From contig LUPK01000032.1 of NCBI GenBank assembly GCA_001627335.1, positions 62,001 through 126,000 of the forward strand: a DNA stretch of 64,000 bases. The letters run 5' to 3'. Every line of letters starts with the position of its first letter. Position 1 is the first letter of the stretch. The DNA is from Nocardioides sp. REDSEA-S33_B3. GTDB lineage: Bacteria > Actinomycetota > Actinomycetes > Propionibacteriales > Nocardioidaceae. Position numbers and translations under genes: made by a program. The notes under the pieces were generated by a model that was not told where the DNA came from, did no database searches, and worked only from the letters and a program-made list of their open reading frames with translations. Below, piece after piece: positions 1 to 8,035 of the stretch.

Positions 1-765
1 GGGACGCAGCGACGCCAGGGCGACCCCCAGCGCCAACACGCTCAGCGGCCAGGCCACCACGCGGGGCAGGCCGGCCACGGCGTTGAGCGTCAGCAGGCCC
101 GCGGACACGGCCGCGGCCAGGGCGACCCGGCGCAGCCCGCCGGGGACCGGTGGGCTCGGTGCCGGTGGCTCGACCTCGGCCAGCGACGGCACGAGCAGCG
201 CCAGGGCGAGGCCGGTGAGGACGAGGACCCCCAGGAACACCCAGCGCCAGCCGACGGTGTCGGCGACCAGTCCGGCGGCGAAGGGCCCGACGATGCCCGG
301 GAGCACCCAGGCGGCCGCGAACGCACCGAGGATCCGCGGGCGGTCGACGTCGTCGTACACCTGCGCGACGAGGACGTAGAGCGCGACCGTGAGGCCGCCG
401 CCGCCCAGGCCCTGCAGCACGCGTCCCGCGACGAGCACCGGCATCGTCGGGGCCAGCCCGGCGGCGAGCAGGCCGAGCCCGAACAGCGCCACCGCCGCCA
501 GCAGGGGTCGCACCGCCCCGCGACGGTCCGCCCAGAGCCCGACCACGACCATGCCGACGAGGCTGGCCGCGAGCGCGGCCGAGAAGGCCGCCGCGAACCA
601 CGCCCGGCCGTCGAGCTCGCGACTGACCGTCGGCATCACGGTGGCGACGGCCAGCGCCTCGAAGGCCGCGAGGAAGACGAGCGCGAAGGAGCCGATGGTG
701 GCCCCTCGGTAGCCGCCCGCGAGCAGGCTGCGCGTGGACGTCGCCTGCGTCCGGTCCGTCGTCAC
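1..765 (-). CDS. MFS transporter, N-terminal part (runs off window)
   Basis: The frame is open for 255 codons from a GTG at 765 to the window edge, so only the N-terminal half is present. The translation alternates hydrophobic segments with short charged loops. It has the MFS loop 2-3 signature (GLWADRRGAVRPLL, about residues 81-94), a repressor/exporter-like GRVLQGLGGGG segment near residue 115, and a W-rich GWRWVFLG after the sixth helix, as in drug:H+ antiporters. It should sit in the cytoplasmic membrane and export a small molecule. The GTG overlaps the TGA of the upstream kinase gene (GTGA), so the two are probably translationally coupled. The substrate cannot be told. Confidence 0.85.
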   Translation of the reverse strand, partial: MTTDRTQATSTRSLLAGGYRGATIGSFALVFLAAFEALAVATVMPTVSRELDGRAWFAAAFSAALAASLVGMVVVGLWADRRGAVRPLLAAVALFGLGLLAAGLAPTMPVLVAGRVLQGLGGGGLTVALYVLVAQVYDDVDRPRILGAFAAAWVLPGIVGPFAAGLVADTVGWRWVFLGVLVLTGLALALLVPSLAEVEPPAPSPPVPGGLRRVALAAAVSAGLLTLNAVAGLPRVVAWPLSVLALGVALASLRP

Positions 766-1616
766 GACTGCACCGCCTTGAGCACCGTGAGCATCCGGGT
801 GACGTACGCCGGGTCCGGCCGGTCCGAGCGCACCGACCAGAAAGCGTTGAGCACCAGCCGCACCACCGCCCAGGCCCGGGCCCGGTCCTCGTCCAGGCCG
901 GCCGCGTCGACGACGGTCTCGAACCGCACCCGCACCGTCCGGCGCACGTCGCCCTCGGCCTCCTCCAGCCTGTTCCACAGCAACGGCGCCGGCTCCCAGT
1001 GCGGGTCGCCGCTCAGCGCCCGCGGAGCGATCGCGACCCACTCGCCGGTGACGTCGGCCAGGACGTTCTCGTCGTGGAGGTCCCCGTGCACCAGCGTCCC
1101 GGTGCTGGCGGCGTCGGCGCCGAGGTCGCGCAGGTGGGCCAGGCACTGCTCCACCATGCGACGGGGCAGCGGCGCGTCGCGGGGCAGTGCAGCGAGCGGT
1201 TCGGCGTGACGACCGACGTGCTCGGTCAGCGGCCGCAGCTGCGGCGGGGCGGGGACGTGCAGCAGCCGGTAGAGGTCGGCGACGGCCTCGCAGGCGTGCA
1301 CGTCCCACTCCTGCGTCAGGTCGCGCCTCTCGAGCCGCTCGAGCAGCACGGCGCGGCGACGAGGGTCGGCCCGCAGCGGGCGGACGGCGCCGCGACCGCC
1401 CCAGTGCTGCAGCGCGAGCGCCTCGTGCTCGGTCCCGGGGTCCGCCGCCGCGACCTTCAGCACGGCGGGGACACCGTCCGCGGTCCGCACGGGCACGACG
1501 TGGGAGGACCGGCCCCAGTCCTCGACGGGATCCGGCGTGAGACCCCACTCACCCACCAGCGACCGGGACACCGCTGCGAGCGATCGCGCGGTCTCCGGGG
1601 GCAGGGCGCTGGTCAC
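762..1616 (-). CDS. Aminoglycoside/hydroxyurea-type phosphotransferase, possible pseudokinase
   Basis: 284 residues with the APH fold, closest in style to the APH(6)/hydroxyurea kinase group that phosphorylates small hydroxyl compounds with ATP. A Lys-containing N-lobe strand (AVLKVA, 51-56) precedes the catalytic loop LVHGDLHDEN (175-184; D179, N184). The magnesium-binding Asp that should follow (family pattern AIDPK) is replaced: the protein reads VAIAPRA, with A197 at that place. The kinase may therefore be weak or inactive, or a base may be wrong. The GTG start lies 6 nt after a TAGGCT -10 hexamer, so the mRNA is probably leaderless. The gene overlaps the MFS gene by 4 bp, which suggests a joint role such as modification plus export. 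Confidence 0.8.
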   Translation of the reverse strand: MTSALPPETARSLAAVSRSLVGEWGLTPDPVEDWGRSSHVVPVRTADGVPAVLKVAAADPGTEHEALALQHWGGRGAVRPLRADPRRRAVLLERLERRDLTQEWDVHACEAVADLYRLLHVPAPPQLRPLTEHVGRHAEPLAALPRDAPLPRRMVEQCLAHLRDLGADAASTGTLVHGDLHDENVLADVTGEWVAIAPRALSGDPHWEPAPLLWNRLEEAEGDVRRTVRVRFETVVDAAGLDEDRARAWAVVRLVLNAFWSVRSDRPDPAYVTRMLTVLKAVQS

Positions 1617-1622
1617 CGGCGG

Positions 1623-1628
1623 AGCCTA
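1623..1628 (-). promoter_or_regulatory. -10 element for leaderless kinase mRNA
   Basis: On the minus strand TAGGCT is followed by six bases and then the GTG start at 1616. This TAnnnT-N6/7-start arrangement recurs at many genes in the window and is the usual signature of leaderless actinobacterial transcripts. Confidence 0.5.
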
Positions 1629-1743
1629 CGAGGACTTCACCCTCCCAGGCGATTGAGGTCCCACGCCCGAGGGAAGCATCGCCACCGTCGGGGCGATCCT
1701 CCGACACCGATGACAGGGGACGCAACACCATGGGGGCACACGC

Positions 1744-3165
1744 ATGACCACAGCGCGCGCGCAGCGCCGGACCATCACCATCACACCCGCACTCGTCGCG
1801 ACCGACCTGGTCGCCCTCGTGCTCGCCGTGCTCGTCGGCGGGCACCTCCCAGCGCTGGCCACCGCCGGGGCCGTCCTCGGCGCCCTGATCGTCGCCGGAG
1901 CGTTGCACCTCAACCGCTCCCGCCTCGTCCTCTCGGTGCTCGAGGACCTGCCGGCACTGGGCTTCGTCGCCCTCACCGGCGGCGTCCTGCTGATGGCCTT
2001 CGACGTCTCGGGGGCCAGGACGGTGGGCGAGTCGATCATCGGCGCCGCCGTCACCGCGCTGGCCATGCTGGGGGCCCTGATCGTCTCCCGCGGCCTCGCC
2101 TACGCCATGGTCCGCCACCTGCGTCGCACCGGCGTCCTGGCGCACCGGGTCGTGGTGGTCGGCACCGACAAGGTCGGCCGGGAGCTCGTGTCCGCCCTGC
2201 GCGCCGACCCCACCCTGGGGCTGCGGCCGCTCGGGTTCGTCGACGACGACGTCGACCCGCGCACGCTGAGCGCTCCCCTGCTGGGCCCCACACACCGACT
2301 GCCGGCCGTGCTGCGCGACCTGTCGGTCGACGACGTGATCTTCGCCTTCGGCGCCGCCGAGGACCAGCGGACCCTGTCCCTGGTGCGGTGGTGCCAGCTC
2401 AACCAGCGCCAGGTCTTCGTGGTCCCGCGCTACTTCCAGCTGCTCGGCCACGATCGGGCGCGCAGCCTCGAGGTCGTGCGCGACACCACCCTGGTGCGCC
2501 TGCACCGCTTCCGCGCCCAGCCCGGCCAGGTGCTGGCCAAGCGGGCATTCGACGTCGTGCTGTCGCTCGCCGCCCTGGTGGTGCTCTCGCCGCTGCTCGC
2601 GGTCGCCGCCGGGCTGCTGCACCTCGAGACCCGCTCGGGCGTCCTGTTCCGCCAGGAGCGCGTCGGCCGCGGTGGCCGCACCTTCGAGCTGCTGAAGCTG
2701 CGGACCATCCCCGCGACCACGGCCGAGGCCAACGTGACGTGGAACGCCGACCACGACCCCCGCCTGGGCCGCGTCGGGAAGTTCCTGCGTCGCACCGGCA
2801 TCGACGAGCTGCCGCAGCTGTGGAACATCCTGCGCGGCGACATGTCGCTGGTGGGCCCGCGACCCGAGCGGCCGTTCTTCGTGCAGCAGTTCTCCGAGAC
2901 CCTCGAGGAGTACCGCGACCGGCACCGGGTCGCCACCGGGCTCACCGGCTGGGCGCAGGTCAACAAGCTGCGCGGCGACACCTCCATCGAGGACCGCGTG
3001 CGCGCCGACAACTACTACATCGAGAACTGGTCGCTGTGGACCGACGCCAAGATCCTGGTGCGCACGCTCGGCACGTTCCGCCACGACCCGGCGCGCAAGC
3101 GGCCCGAGGTCATCAGCATGCTCACCGCCGCTGCGCAGCCAGCAGGCTCAGCGACAGCTGACTGA
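1744..3165 (+). CDS. Polyprenyl glycosylphosphotransferase (initiating EPS sugar transferase)
   Basis: 473 residues. The N-terminal third holds about four membrane helices and is followed by a Rossmann-like CoA-binding fold (VVVVGTDKVGREL, about 137-149). A membrane re-entrant helix begins at KRAFDVVLSL (about 266) and leads into the bacterial sugar transferase domain, with conserved LLKLRTI, RRTGIDELPQLWNILRGDMS and GPRPE motifs (about 316-376). Proteins of this kind transfer a sugar 1-phosphate to undecaprenyl phosphate, the first step of exopolysaccharide repeat-unit assembly. It stands alone on the plus strand, facing the minus-strand polysaccharide genes. Its last 44 bases overlap the 3' end of the glycosyltransferase at 3122. 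The sugar specificity is not readable. Confidence 0.9.
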   Translation: MTTARAQRRTITITPALVATDLVALVLAVLVGGHLPALATAGAVLGALIVAGALHLNRSRLVLSVLEDLPALGFVALTGGVLLMAFDVSGARTVGESIIGAAVTALAMLGALIVSRGLAYAMVRHLRRTGVLAHRVVVVGTDKVGRELVSALRADPTLGLRPLGFVDDDVDPRTLSAPLLGPTHRLPAVLRDLSVDDVIFAFGAAEDQRTLSLVRWCQLNQRQVFVVPRYFQLLGHDRARSLEVVRDTTLVRLHRFRAQPGQVLAKRAFDVVLSLAALVVLSPLLAVAAGLLHLETRSGVLFRQERVGRGGRTFELLKLRTIPATTAEANVTWNADHDPRLGRVGKFLRRTGIDELPQLWNILRGDMSLVGPRPERPFFVQQFSETLEEYRDRHRVATGLTGWAQVNKLRGDTSIEDRVRADNYYIENWSLWTDAKILVRTLGTFRHDPARKRPEVISMLTAAAQPAGSATAD

Positions 3166-4264
3166 CGGTCCGGGCGGCCGTGGCCGCGTCCCGGTGCTTC
3201 TGCACGTGGACGTGGCCACGCCGCCCCTCCAGGTCGGCCAGCGCCGGACGGGAGAGCCGCAGCGCGACGGCCCGGGCCAGCGCGTCGACGTCGCCGGGGG
3301 CGACCAGCTCGCCGCACTCGAACGGCAACGACTCCTGGATGCCCTCGACGCGCGTGGCGACCACGCTGCGTCCGCTGGCCATCGCCTCCATCGGCGCCAG
3401 CGCCGCGCCTTCGTACGCCGACGGCAGCACCACCACGTTGGCGGCGGCCAGCCAGCGGGGCACGTCGGTGCGCACGCCCACGAAGCGCACGCCCTCCAGC
3501 GACCTCGCCCGGGCCCGGAGCTCGGCCTCGTCGGGACCGTCCCCGACCAGCACCAGCTGGGCTCCCGGCACTCGGGCGGTGACCTTGGGCCAGGCCCGCA
3601 GCAGCAGGTGCTGACCCTTCTGCGGGCTCAGGCGTCCGACGCAGACGGCGGTCGGCGCCTCGTCGATGCCCAGCTCGACACGCGTGAGGACCCGGTCGAC
3701 GGGCCCACGGACGGTGAACTTCTCCAGGTCGACCCCGTTGGGGACCACGGCGAAGGGGGCGGTCACGCCGTGGCGGCGGCCGACGTCGGCCTCGCCCTCA
3801 CCGACGCAGACCAGCTGGCCGGTCCAGCGCGAGGCGAAGCGTTCCCAGCGCAGCGCCGCCTTCGAGGTGAGGCCGGAGCCGGCGAGGAAGGACCAGCCGT
3901 GCGGCTGGAAGAGGGTGGGTCGGCGACCGCGGACCGCGAGCCGGCCGACGAGTCCGGCCTTGGAGCTGTGCAGGTGCACCAGGTCGGGATCGAGGTCGTC
4001 GACGATCCTGGCGAAGCGCCTGGTCTCCGACAGGGTGCTGCGGCCGGGCTCACGGGTGGCGTCGAACCACTGCACGTGCGCGCCGGCGGCCCGGGCCTCG
4101 AACCCGAGCCACCCGTCGGAGGGGCACACCACGCTGACGCCCCACCCGCGGGCCACCTGCTCGCGGACGTAGCCCATCAGCGCGACGGCGGTGCCCTCGG
4201 AGGTGGGGACGGAGGCGTGCAGGATCCGTGGTCGTCCGTGGGGGCGCCGTGGCGGGGGGCTCAG
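3122..4264 (-). CDS. Glycosyltransferase family 4, probable CTG start
   Basis: 380 residues with two Rossmann domains of the GT-B/GT4 type. The N-terminal acceptor domain starts at ILHASVPTSEGT. The C-terminal domain has CVGRLSPQKGQ, LVLVGDGPDE and the E-x7-E type segment SAYEGAALAPMEAMA that binds the nucleotide sugar. It probably adds one sugar to the lipid-linked repeat unit at the inner membrane face. No ATG, GTG or TTG in this frame lies near the needed N-terminus. A CTG at 4264 overlaps the stop of the Wzz-like gene (CTGA) and has GGAGG 6 nt upstream, so CTG is the best start. Starting at the next ATG would remove the first beta strand. Confidence 0.8.
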   Translation of the reverse strand: MSPPPRRPHGRPRILHASVPTSEGTAVALMGYVREQVARGWGVSVVCPSDGWLGFEARAAGAHVQWFDATREPGRSTLSETRRFARIVDDLDPDLVHLHSSKAGLVGRLAVRGRRPTLFQPHGWSFLAGSGLTSKAALRWERFASRWTGQLVCVGEGEADVGRRHGVTAPFAVVPNGVDLEKFTVRGPVDRVLTRVELGIDEAPTAVCVGRLSPQKGQHLLLRAWPKVTARVPGAQLVLVGDGPDEAELRARARSLEGVRFVGVRTDVPRWLAAANVVVLPSAYEGAALAPMEAMASGRSVVATRVEGIQESLPFECGELVAPGDVDALARAVALRLSRPALADLEGRRGHVHVQKHRDAATAARTVSQLSLSLLAAQRR

Positions 4265-5586
4265 CTCGCCCCTCCGGGCTCCAGGCCGGCCCAGTCGGGC
4301 TCGGCGTCCTGGGCGCGGCCGCGCGAGCGGGCCTTGCCCCAGTCCTTGCCGCGACCGACGAGCACGGTGCCGAGCAGGCGCGCTCCCACGGCCCCGATGC
4401 GGTAGGAGGTGCGGCGCAGCTGCTCGGGCGAGAGCGCGCCCTCGGGCACGGCGAGCACGACCGCTCCGCGCGCCCCCATCGTCACGGCGTCGTCGTTGAC
4501 CGTGGTCGGGTTGGCGATCACGACCACGACGTCGAAGTGCTCCTGGGCCTCCTCGGCCATGCTGGCGAAGCTGGTCTCCAGCAGCTGGGCGTGGGACTCC
4601 GCGCCCCAGGACCCAGACGGCAGGACGTCGAGACCGTGGACGGGTCCGGGGCTGAGCGCGCGGACCAGCGGGGTGCCGCGCAGGACCTCGTACAGGCCCG
4701 GAGTCCCGGGCTCGGTGCCGGTCTGGCGCGCCGCGCCGGCACCCATCCGCGCGTCGACCAGCAGCGTGCGGCGACCGACCTGCGCGGTGGAGATGGCGAG
4801 GTTCGCCGCCAGCCACGCGTTGAGGTCGCCGTCCCCGACACCCGTCACGACCACCAGGCTGGCCGGCTCGTCGCTGGCCTCGGCCTCGATGGAGATGCGC
4901 AGGCGGCGGAACACGTCGGCATCCGGCGTCCCGGCGTACATCGCCAGCAGGCTGGGCTCGCGGGGCGGGTGGACGTGGCCGAGGACCGGGGCGGTGACCA
5001 CGGACTCGAGGTCGGCCGCCGTGGTGATGCGGAAGGTGCGGCGGTCACGCGCGAGCGCGGCGGCGGCGCCGAGCACGAGGGAGACCATCGTGCCGACGAG
5101 GATGGCGAAGAGGAGGTTGGGGCTGCTGTAGGTCACCGGCGGGTTGGCCGGGTTGCTGAGGGTGTAGCGCAGGCCGCCGCGGCTGGGGTCGTTGCGGGTG
5201 AGCGCGGCGTAGGTCAGGTTGGCGATCCGGGCGGCCATCTCGGGGTCGCGGTCGTCGACGCTGATCTCGACCAGCACGGTGCCCTCGACCCAGCGGCCGG
5301 CGATGGAGCGGCGCAGCTCGTCGCCGCTGCGGGCGCCGTCGAGCTCCTCCTCCACGTCGGCCACCACCTCGCGGGAGTTGGCCAGCTCGCCCAGCGTGCT
5401 GCGCAGCGAGTCCTGGTCGTCGTTGCTGCCCTGGACCGAGGACAGTGCGGAGATCTCCGCGGTCGCGGTGTAGGTCTTGGGCGCCATCATGACCCCCACG
5501 GCCACCGCGGCCCCGGTGAGCACCGTCACCAGCAACGCGATGGGCCACTGGCGCCACAGCACCGCTCCGACGTGCCGACCTTCCAT
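4261..5586 (-). CDS. Wzz-type chain-length protein fused to degenerate BY-kinase domain
   Basis: 441 residues. A first membrane helix (17-34) and a second (158-179) flank a Wzz-like periplasmic region with conserved YTATAEI and PANPP just before helix two. The cytoplasmic part resembles the CpsD/CapB ATPase fold of bacterial tyrosine kinases. The Walker A position reads GVGDGDLNA (249-257) instead of GxxxGK[ST], so the phosphate-binding Lys is absent, although Walker A' (LLVDARMG, 275-282) survives. No C-terminal tyrosine cluster is present. It probably sets polymer length or scaffolds export without kinase activity. A 176-bp gap upstream may hold its own promoter. Confidence 0.8.
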   Translation of the reverse strand: MEGRHVGAVLWRQWPIALLVTVLTGAAVAVGVMMAPKTYTATAEISALSSVQGSNDDQDSLRSTLGELANSREVVADVEEELDGARSGDELRRSIAGRWVEGTVLVEISVDDRDPEMAARIANLTYAALTRNDPSRGGLRYTLSNPANPPVTYSSPNLLFAILVGTMVSLVLGAAAALARDRRTFRITTAADLESVVTAPVLGHVHPPREPSLLAMYAGTPDADVFRRLRISIEAEASDEPASLVVVTGVGDGDLNAWLAANLAISTAQVGRRTLLVDARMGAGAARQTGTEPGTPGLYEVLRGTPLVRALSPGPVHGLDVLPSGSWGAESHAQLLETSFASMAEEAQEHFDVVVVIANPTTVNDDAVTMGARGAVVLAVPEGALSPEQLRRTSYRIGAVGARLLGTVLVGRGKDWGKARSRGRAQDAEPDWAGLEPGGAS

Positions 5587-5762
5587 GTGCGTGTCGCCCC
5601 ATTCGACTCAGCGCCACCGTGGCGCATTGGCGTGCGATCCCACGCAAGGGCCGTGACACGGACCGTGTCGGCGCCCCCCGGCGCGAGGACCACGGACGGT
5701 GGCCCGAGCGCCGTCCCTTCCTCTGACGGACGGTGGATACCCGTGCTCCGACGCAGGTAAAC

Positions 5763-6869
5763 TCACCGGTAGGTGGACGTGACCAGTGCCTCGTCCAGGG
5801 CGAGGTACGCCTCGACCATCCGGTCGGGGGAGAAGCGCGTGTCCACCAGCGCGCGACCGCGCGCCGTCCGTTGACGCTGCTCCTCCCTCGCGGTCCCGGC
5901 CAGCTCACGGTCCAGCGCCCTCCCCCACCGCTCGCCGAGCTCCCGGTCGTCGCCGTCGGCGGGGACGAGCGCCAGCACGTCGGCGAGGTCGGGCAGACCA
6001 CCGACCGCCGAGGCCAGGACGGGGACGTCGGCCGCGAGCGCCTCCAGCACCCCGATCGGCAGTCCCTCCCAGTCCGAGGGCAGCGCCAGCAGGTCGGCCC
6101 GGCGCAGCAGCGCCCCCACGTCGTCCCGGTCGCCGAGGAAGGTGACGTCGGCGCCCAGGCCGAGCTCGCGGGCCAGTGCCTCGTGCCGCGGACGCTCGGG
6201 CCCGTCGCCGGCGAGCAGCAAGTGACCCGTCCGGTGCTCGCGCGCCGCCCAGCCGCGCAGCAGCAGGTCCTGGCGCTTCTGCGCGGTCATCCGTGCCGCG
6301 CACAGCACGATCGGACCGGAGGCCGGGAGGTGCGGGAGGTCCGGCAGGTGCGCAGCGTCGTCGGGACGTACGGCGGGGGCGCTCACGGAGTTCTCGACGA
6401 CCCGGATCCGCGCCTTAGGGAGACCGGCACGCTCCAGGTCCTCAGCCACCGCTCCGGACACCGCGACCACCTGGTCGCTGCAGCGGCGCAGCACCCGCAC
6501 GGCCCGGGGGTAGTCCTGCGCCCCGAGGCCGTGGACGGTCGTGACCAGGGGGGCCCGGCGGGCCCTGGCCACGGGGTAGGCGGCGAGGGTGGCCCGGATG
6601 TTGTGGGCGTGCACGAGGTCCACGGGTCGTCCCGGCGCCCAGGCCAGCAGCCGGGCCGCGCTCGCCGCGAGGGCGACCGGGCCGCTGGGTGCGAGGGGCA
6701 CGCGGACGTGGTCGACGCCGGGGACCTCCGCCAGCAGCGGCACCCGCCACCCGCGGTCGCTGGCGACCCAGGTCCGGTGGCCGCGGGCGGCCATCCCCTC
6801 CGCGAGGCCGAGGACGACCGCCTCGGCACCGCCGGTCCCCAGCTCGGCGACGACCTGCAGGACCCTCAT
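5763..6869 (-). CDS. Glycosyltransferase family 4
   Basis: 368 residues of GT-B fold. The N-terminus MRVLQVVAELGTGGAE is the typical nucleotide-independent first strand and glycine loop of GT4 enzymes. The donor domain carries LCAARMTAQKRQDLLL, LLAGDGPER and a DWEGLPIGVLEALA segment with the conserved acidic pair. It should transfer a sugar from a nucleotide donor during exopolysaccharide repeat-unit assembly on the cytoplasmic side. The ATG overlaps the stop of the preceding glycosyltransferase (ATGA), indicating coupled translation. The donor sugar cannot be deduced. Confidence 0.88.
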   Translation of the reverse strand: MRVLQVVAELGTGGAEAVVLGLAEGMAARGHRTWVASDRGWRVPLLAEVPGVDHVRVPLAPSGPVALAASAARLLAWAPGRPVDLVHAHNIRATLAAYPVARARRAPLVTTVHGLGAQDYPRAVRVLRRCSDQVVAVSGAVAEDLERAGLPKARIRVVENSVSAPAVRPDDAAHLPDLPHLPASGPIVLCAARMTAQKRQDLLLRGWAAREHRTGHLLLAGDGPERPRHEALARELGLGADVTFLGDRDDVGALLRRADLLALPSDWEGLPIGVLEALAADVPVLASAVGGLPDLADVLALVPADGDDRELGERWGRALDRELAGTAREEQRQRTARGRALVDTRFSPDRMVEAYLALDEALVTSTYR

Positions 6870-8035
6870 CGCGTCCGCTCCGCGCGCGCCGTCGCGTAGG
6901 TCCGCAGCAGCCCCTCCAGGCAGTGCTCGGTGGTGTAGGTCGACAGGACCCGCTCGCGGGCCCGGGCACCGAGGTCGGCACGCAGCGTCGGGTCGGCCAC
7001 CAGGGTGTCCAGCGCAGCGGCGAGTGCCCGTGGGTCCCCCGGGGGGCAGAGGAGGTCCGGGGCGACGGGCCCCCACACCTCCGGGACGCCCCCCACCGCC
7101 GTGGCGACCGCGGGGAGCCCCGTCGCCATCGCCTGCAGCAACGCCATCGGGCAGCTCTCCGCGGCCGAGGTCAGCACGAACCCGTCGGCCTGCTGGAGCA
7201 GCGGGGCGGGATCGGTGACGTGCCCGAGCAGGGTCACCGTGCGCCGCTCGCGCACGGGCTCCGGAAGCCGGTCCGCCACGAGGGCGCGGATCTCGGGGGC
7301 GAGCTCGCCGTCCCCGGCCACGAGCACCTCGACGTCCTCGCGCATCAGTGCGACGGCCTCGACCAGCACGTCGGCCCGCTTGACCGGGACCAGTCCGCCG
7401 AGCCAGACCAGGCGCGGTCGCGCCCCTGTCCCGTTCGGAGCCCGGGACGGGGTCGGGGACGGTGCCGGGGGCCCCGGACGGAAGCGGTCGGCGTCCACCC
7501 CGTTGGGCACGACGTCGACGCGGGAGGGGTCCAGGCCGACGTGGCGGACCGCGAAGTCGGCGACCGCACGGCTCGGGCTGACGACCCGCGCCCTCCCCCA
7601 CCGCGTGATCCAGCGCTCCCCGTGCAGGTAGTACAGCCGGTCGCGTCGCCGTCGGCGGTCCGCGAGCAGGTTGCCGGCCACGTGGTCGCTGAGCCCGTCG
7701 GCGACACCGTGCAGCGTGTAGACGACCGCGGTCCTCGGCAGGCTGCGCGCCAGGCCGCGCCCGACCCAGCCGGCTCGGCGGTCCTGCAGGTGGAGCACGT
7801 CGGGTGCCAGGGAGCGCAGCAGCCGGGCGAGGCCGGCGAGACCGGCGAGGTCGCGCTTGGAGGTCGCCTCCTGGTCGTGCCAGGTGATGCCGGCGGACCC
7901 ACCGGCCCGGCGGCGTACGTCGGGTGGCGCGACGACGTGGGAGTCGATCCCCCGGCCGGCGAGACCGACGGCGACCTCGACGGCGTGGTCGACCGGCCCC
8001 CCACCGGACTGGGTCAGCACCTGGACGACCCTCAC
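6866..8035 (-). CDS. Glycosyltransferase family 4
   Basis: 389 residues from a GTG start. The frame begins VRVVQVLTQSGGGPVDHA, a GT4 N-terminal strand and glycine-rich loop. Further on are YTLHGVADG, VVPNGVDADRF, VWLGGLVPVKRADVLVEA, VLVAGDGEL and TSAAESCPMALLQAMA, the E-x7-E-like donor site (the second acidic residue is replaced here by Q). A Pro-rich insert lies after the NGVD motif. It is likely one of three sugar transferases building the repeat unit. GTG overlaps the stop of the Wzy-like gene (GTGA), and its own stop overlaps the next gene (ATGA). Confidence 0.87.
   Translation of the reverse strand: MRVVQVLTQSGGGPVDHAVEVAVGLAGRGIDSHVVAPPDVRRRAGGSAGITWHDQEATSKRDLAGLAGLARLLRSLAPDVLHLQDRRAGWVGRGLARSLPRTAVVYTLHGVADGLSDHVAGNLLADRRRRRDRLYYLHGERWITRWGRARVVSPSRAVADFAVRHVGLDPSRVDVVPNGVDADRFRPGPPAPSPTPSRAPNGTGARPRLVWLGGLVPVKRADVLVEAVALMREDVEVLVAGDGELAPEIRALVADRLPEPVRERRTVTLLGHVTDPAPLLQQADGFVLTSAAESCPMALLQAMATGLPAVATAVGGVPEVWGPVAPDLLCPPGDPRALAAALDTLVADPTLRADLGARARERVLSTYTTEHCLEGLLRTYATARAERTR

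Noticed and set aside
999..3161. A 720-codon plus-strand frame over the sugar transferase
   Set aside because: Out-of-frame reading of the transferase, Arg/Pro/Gly-rich, no domain.
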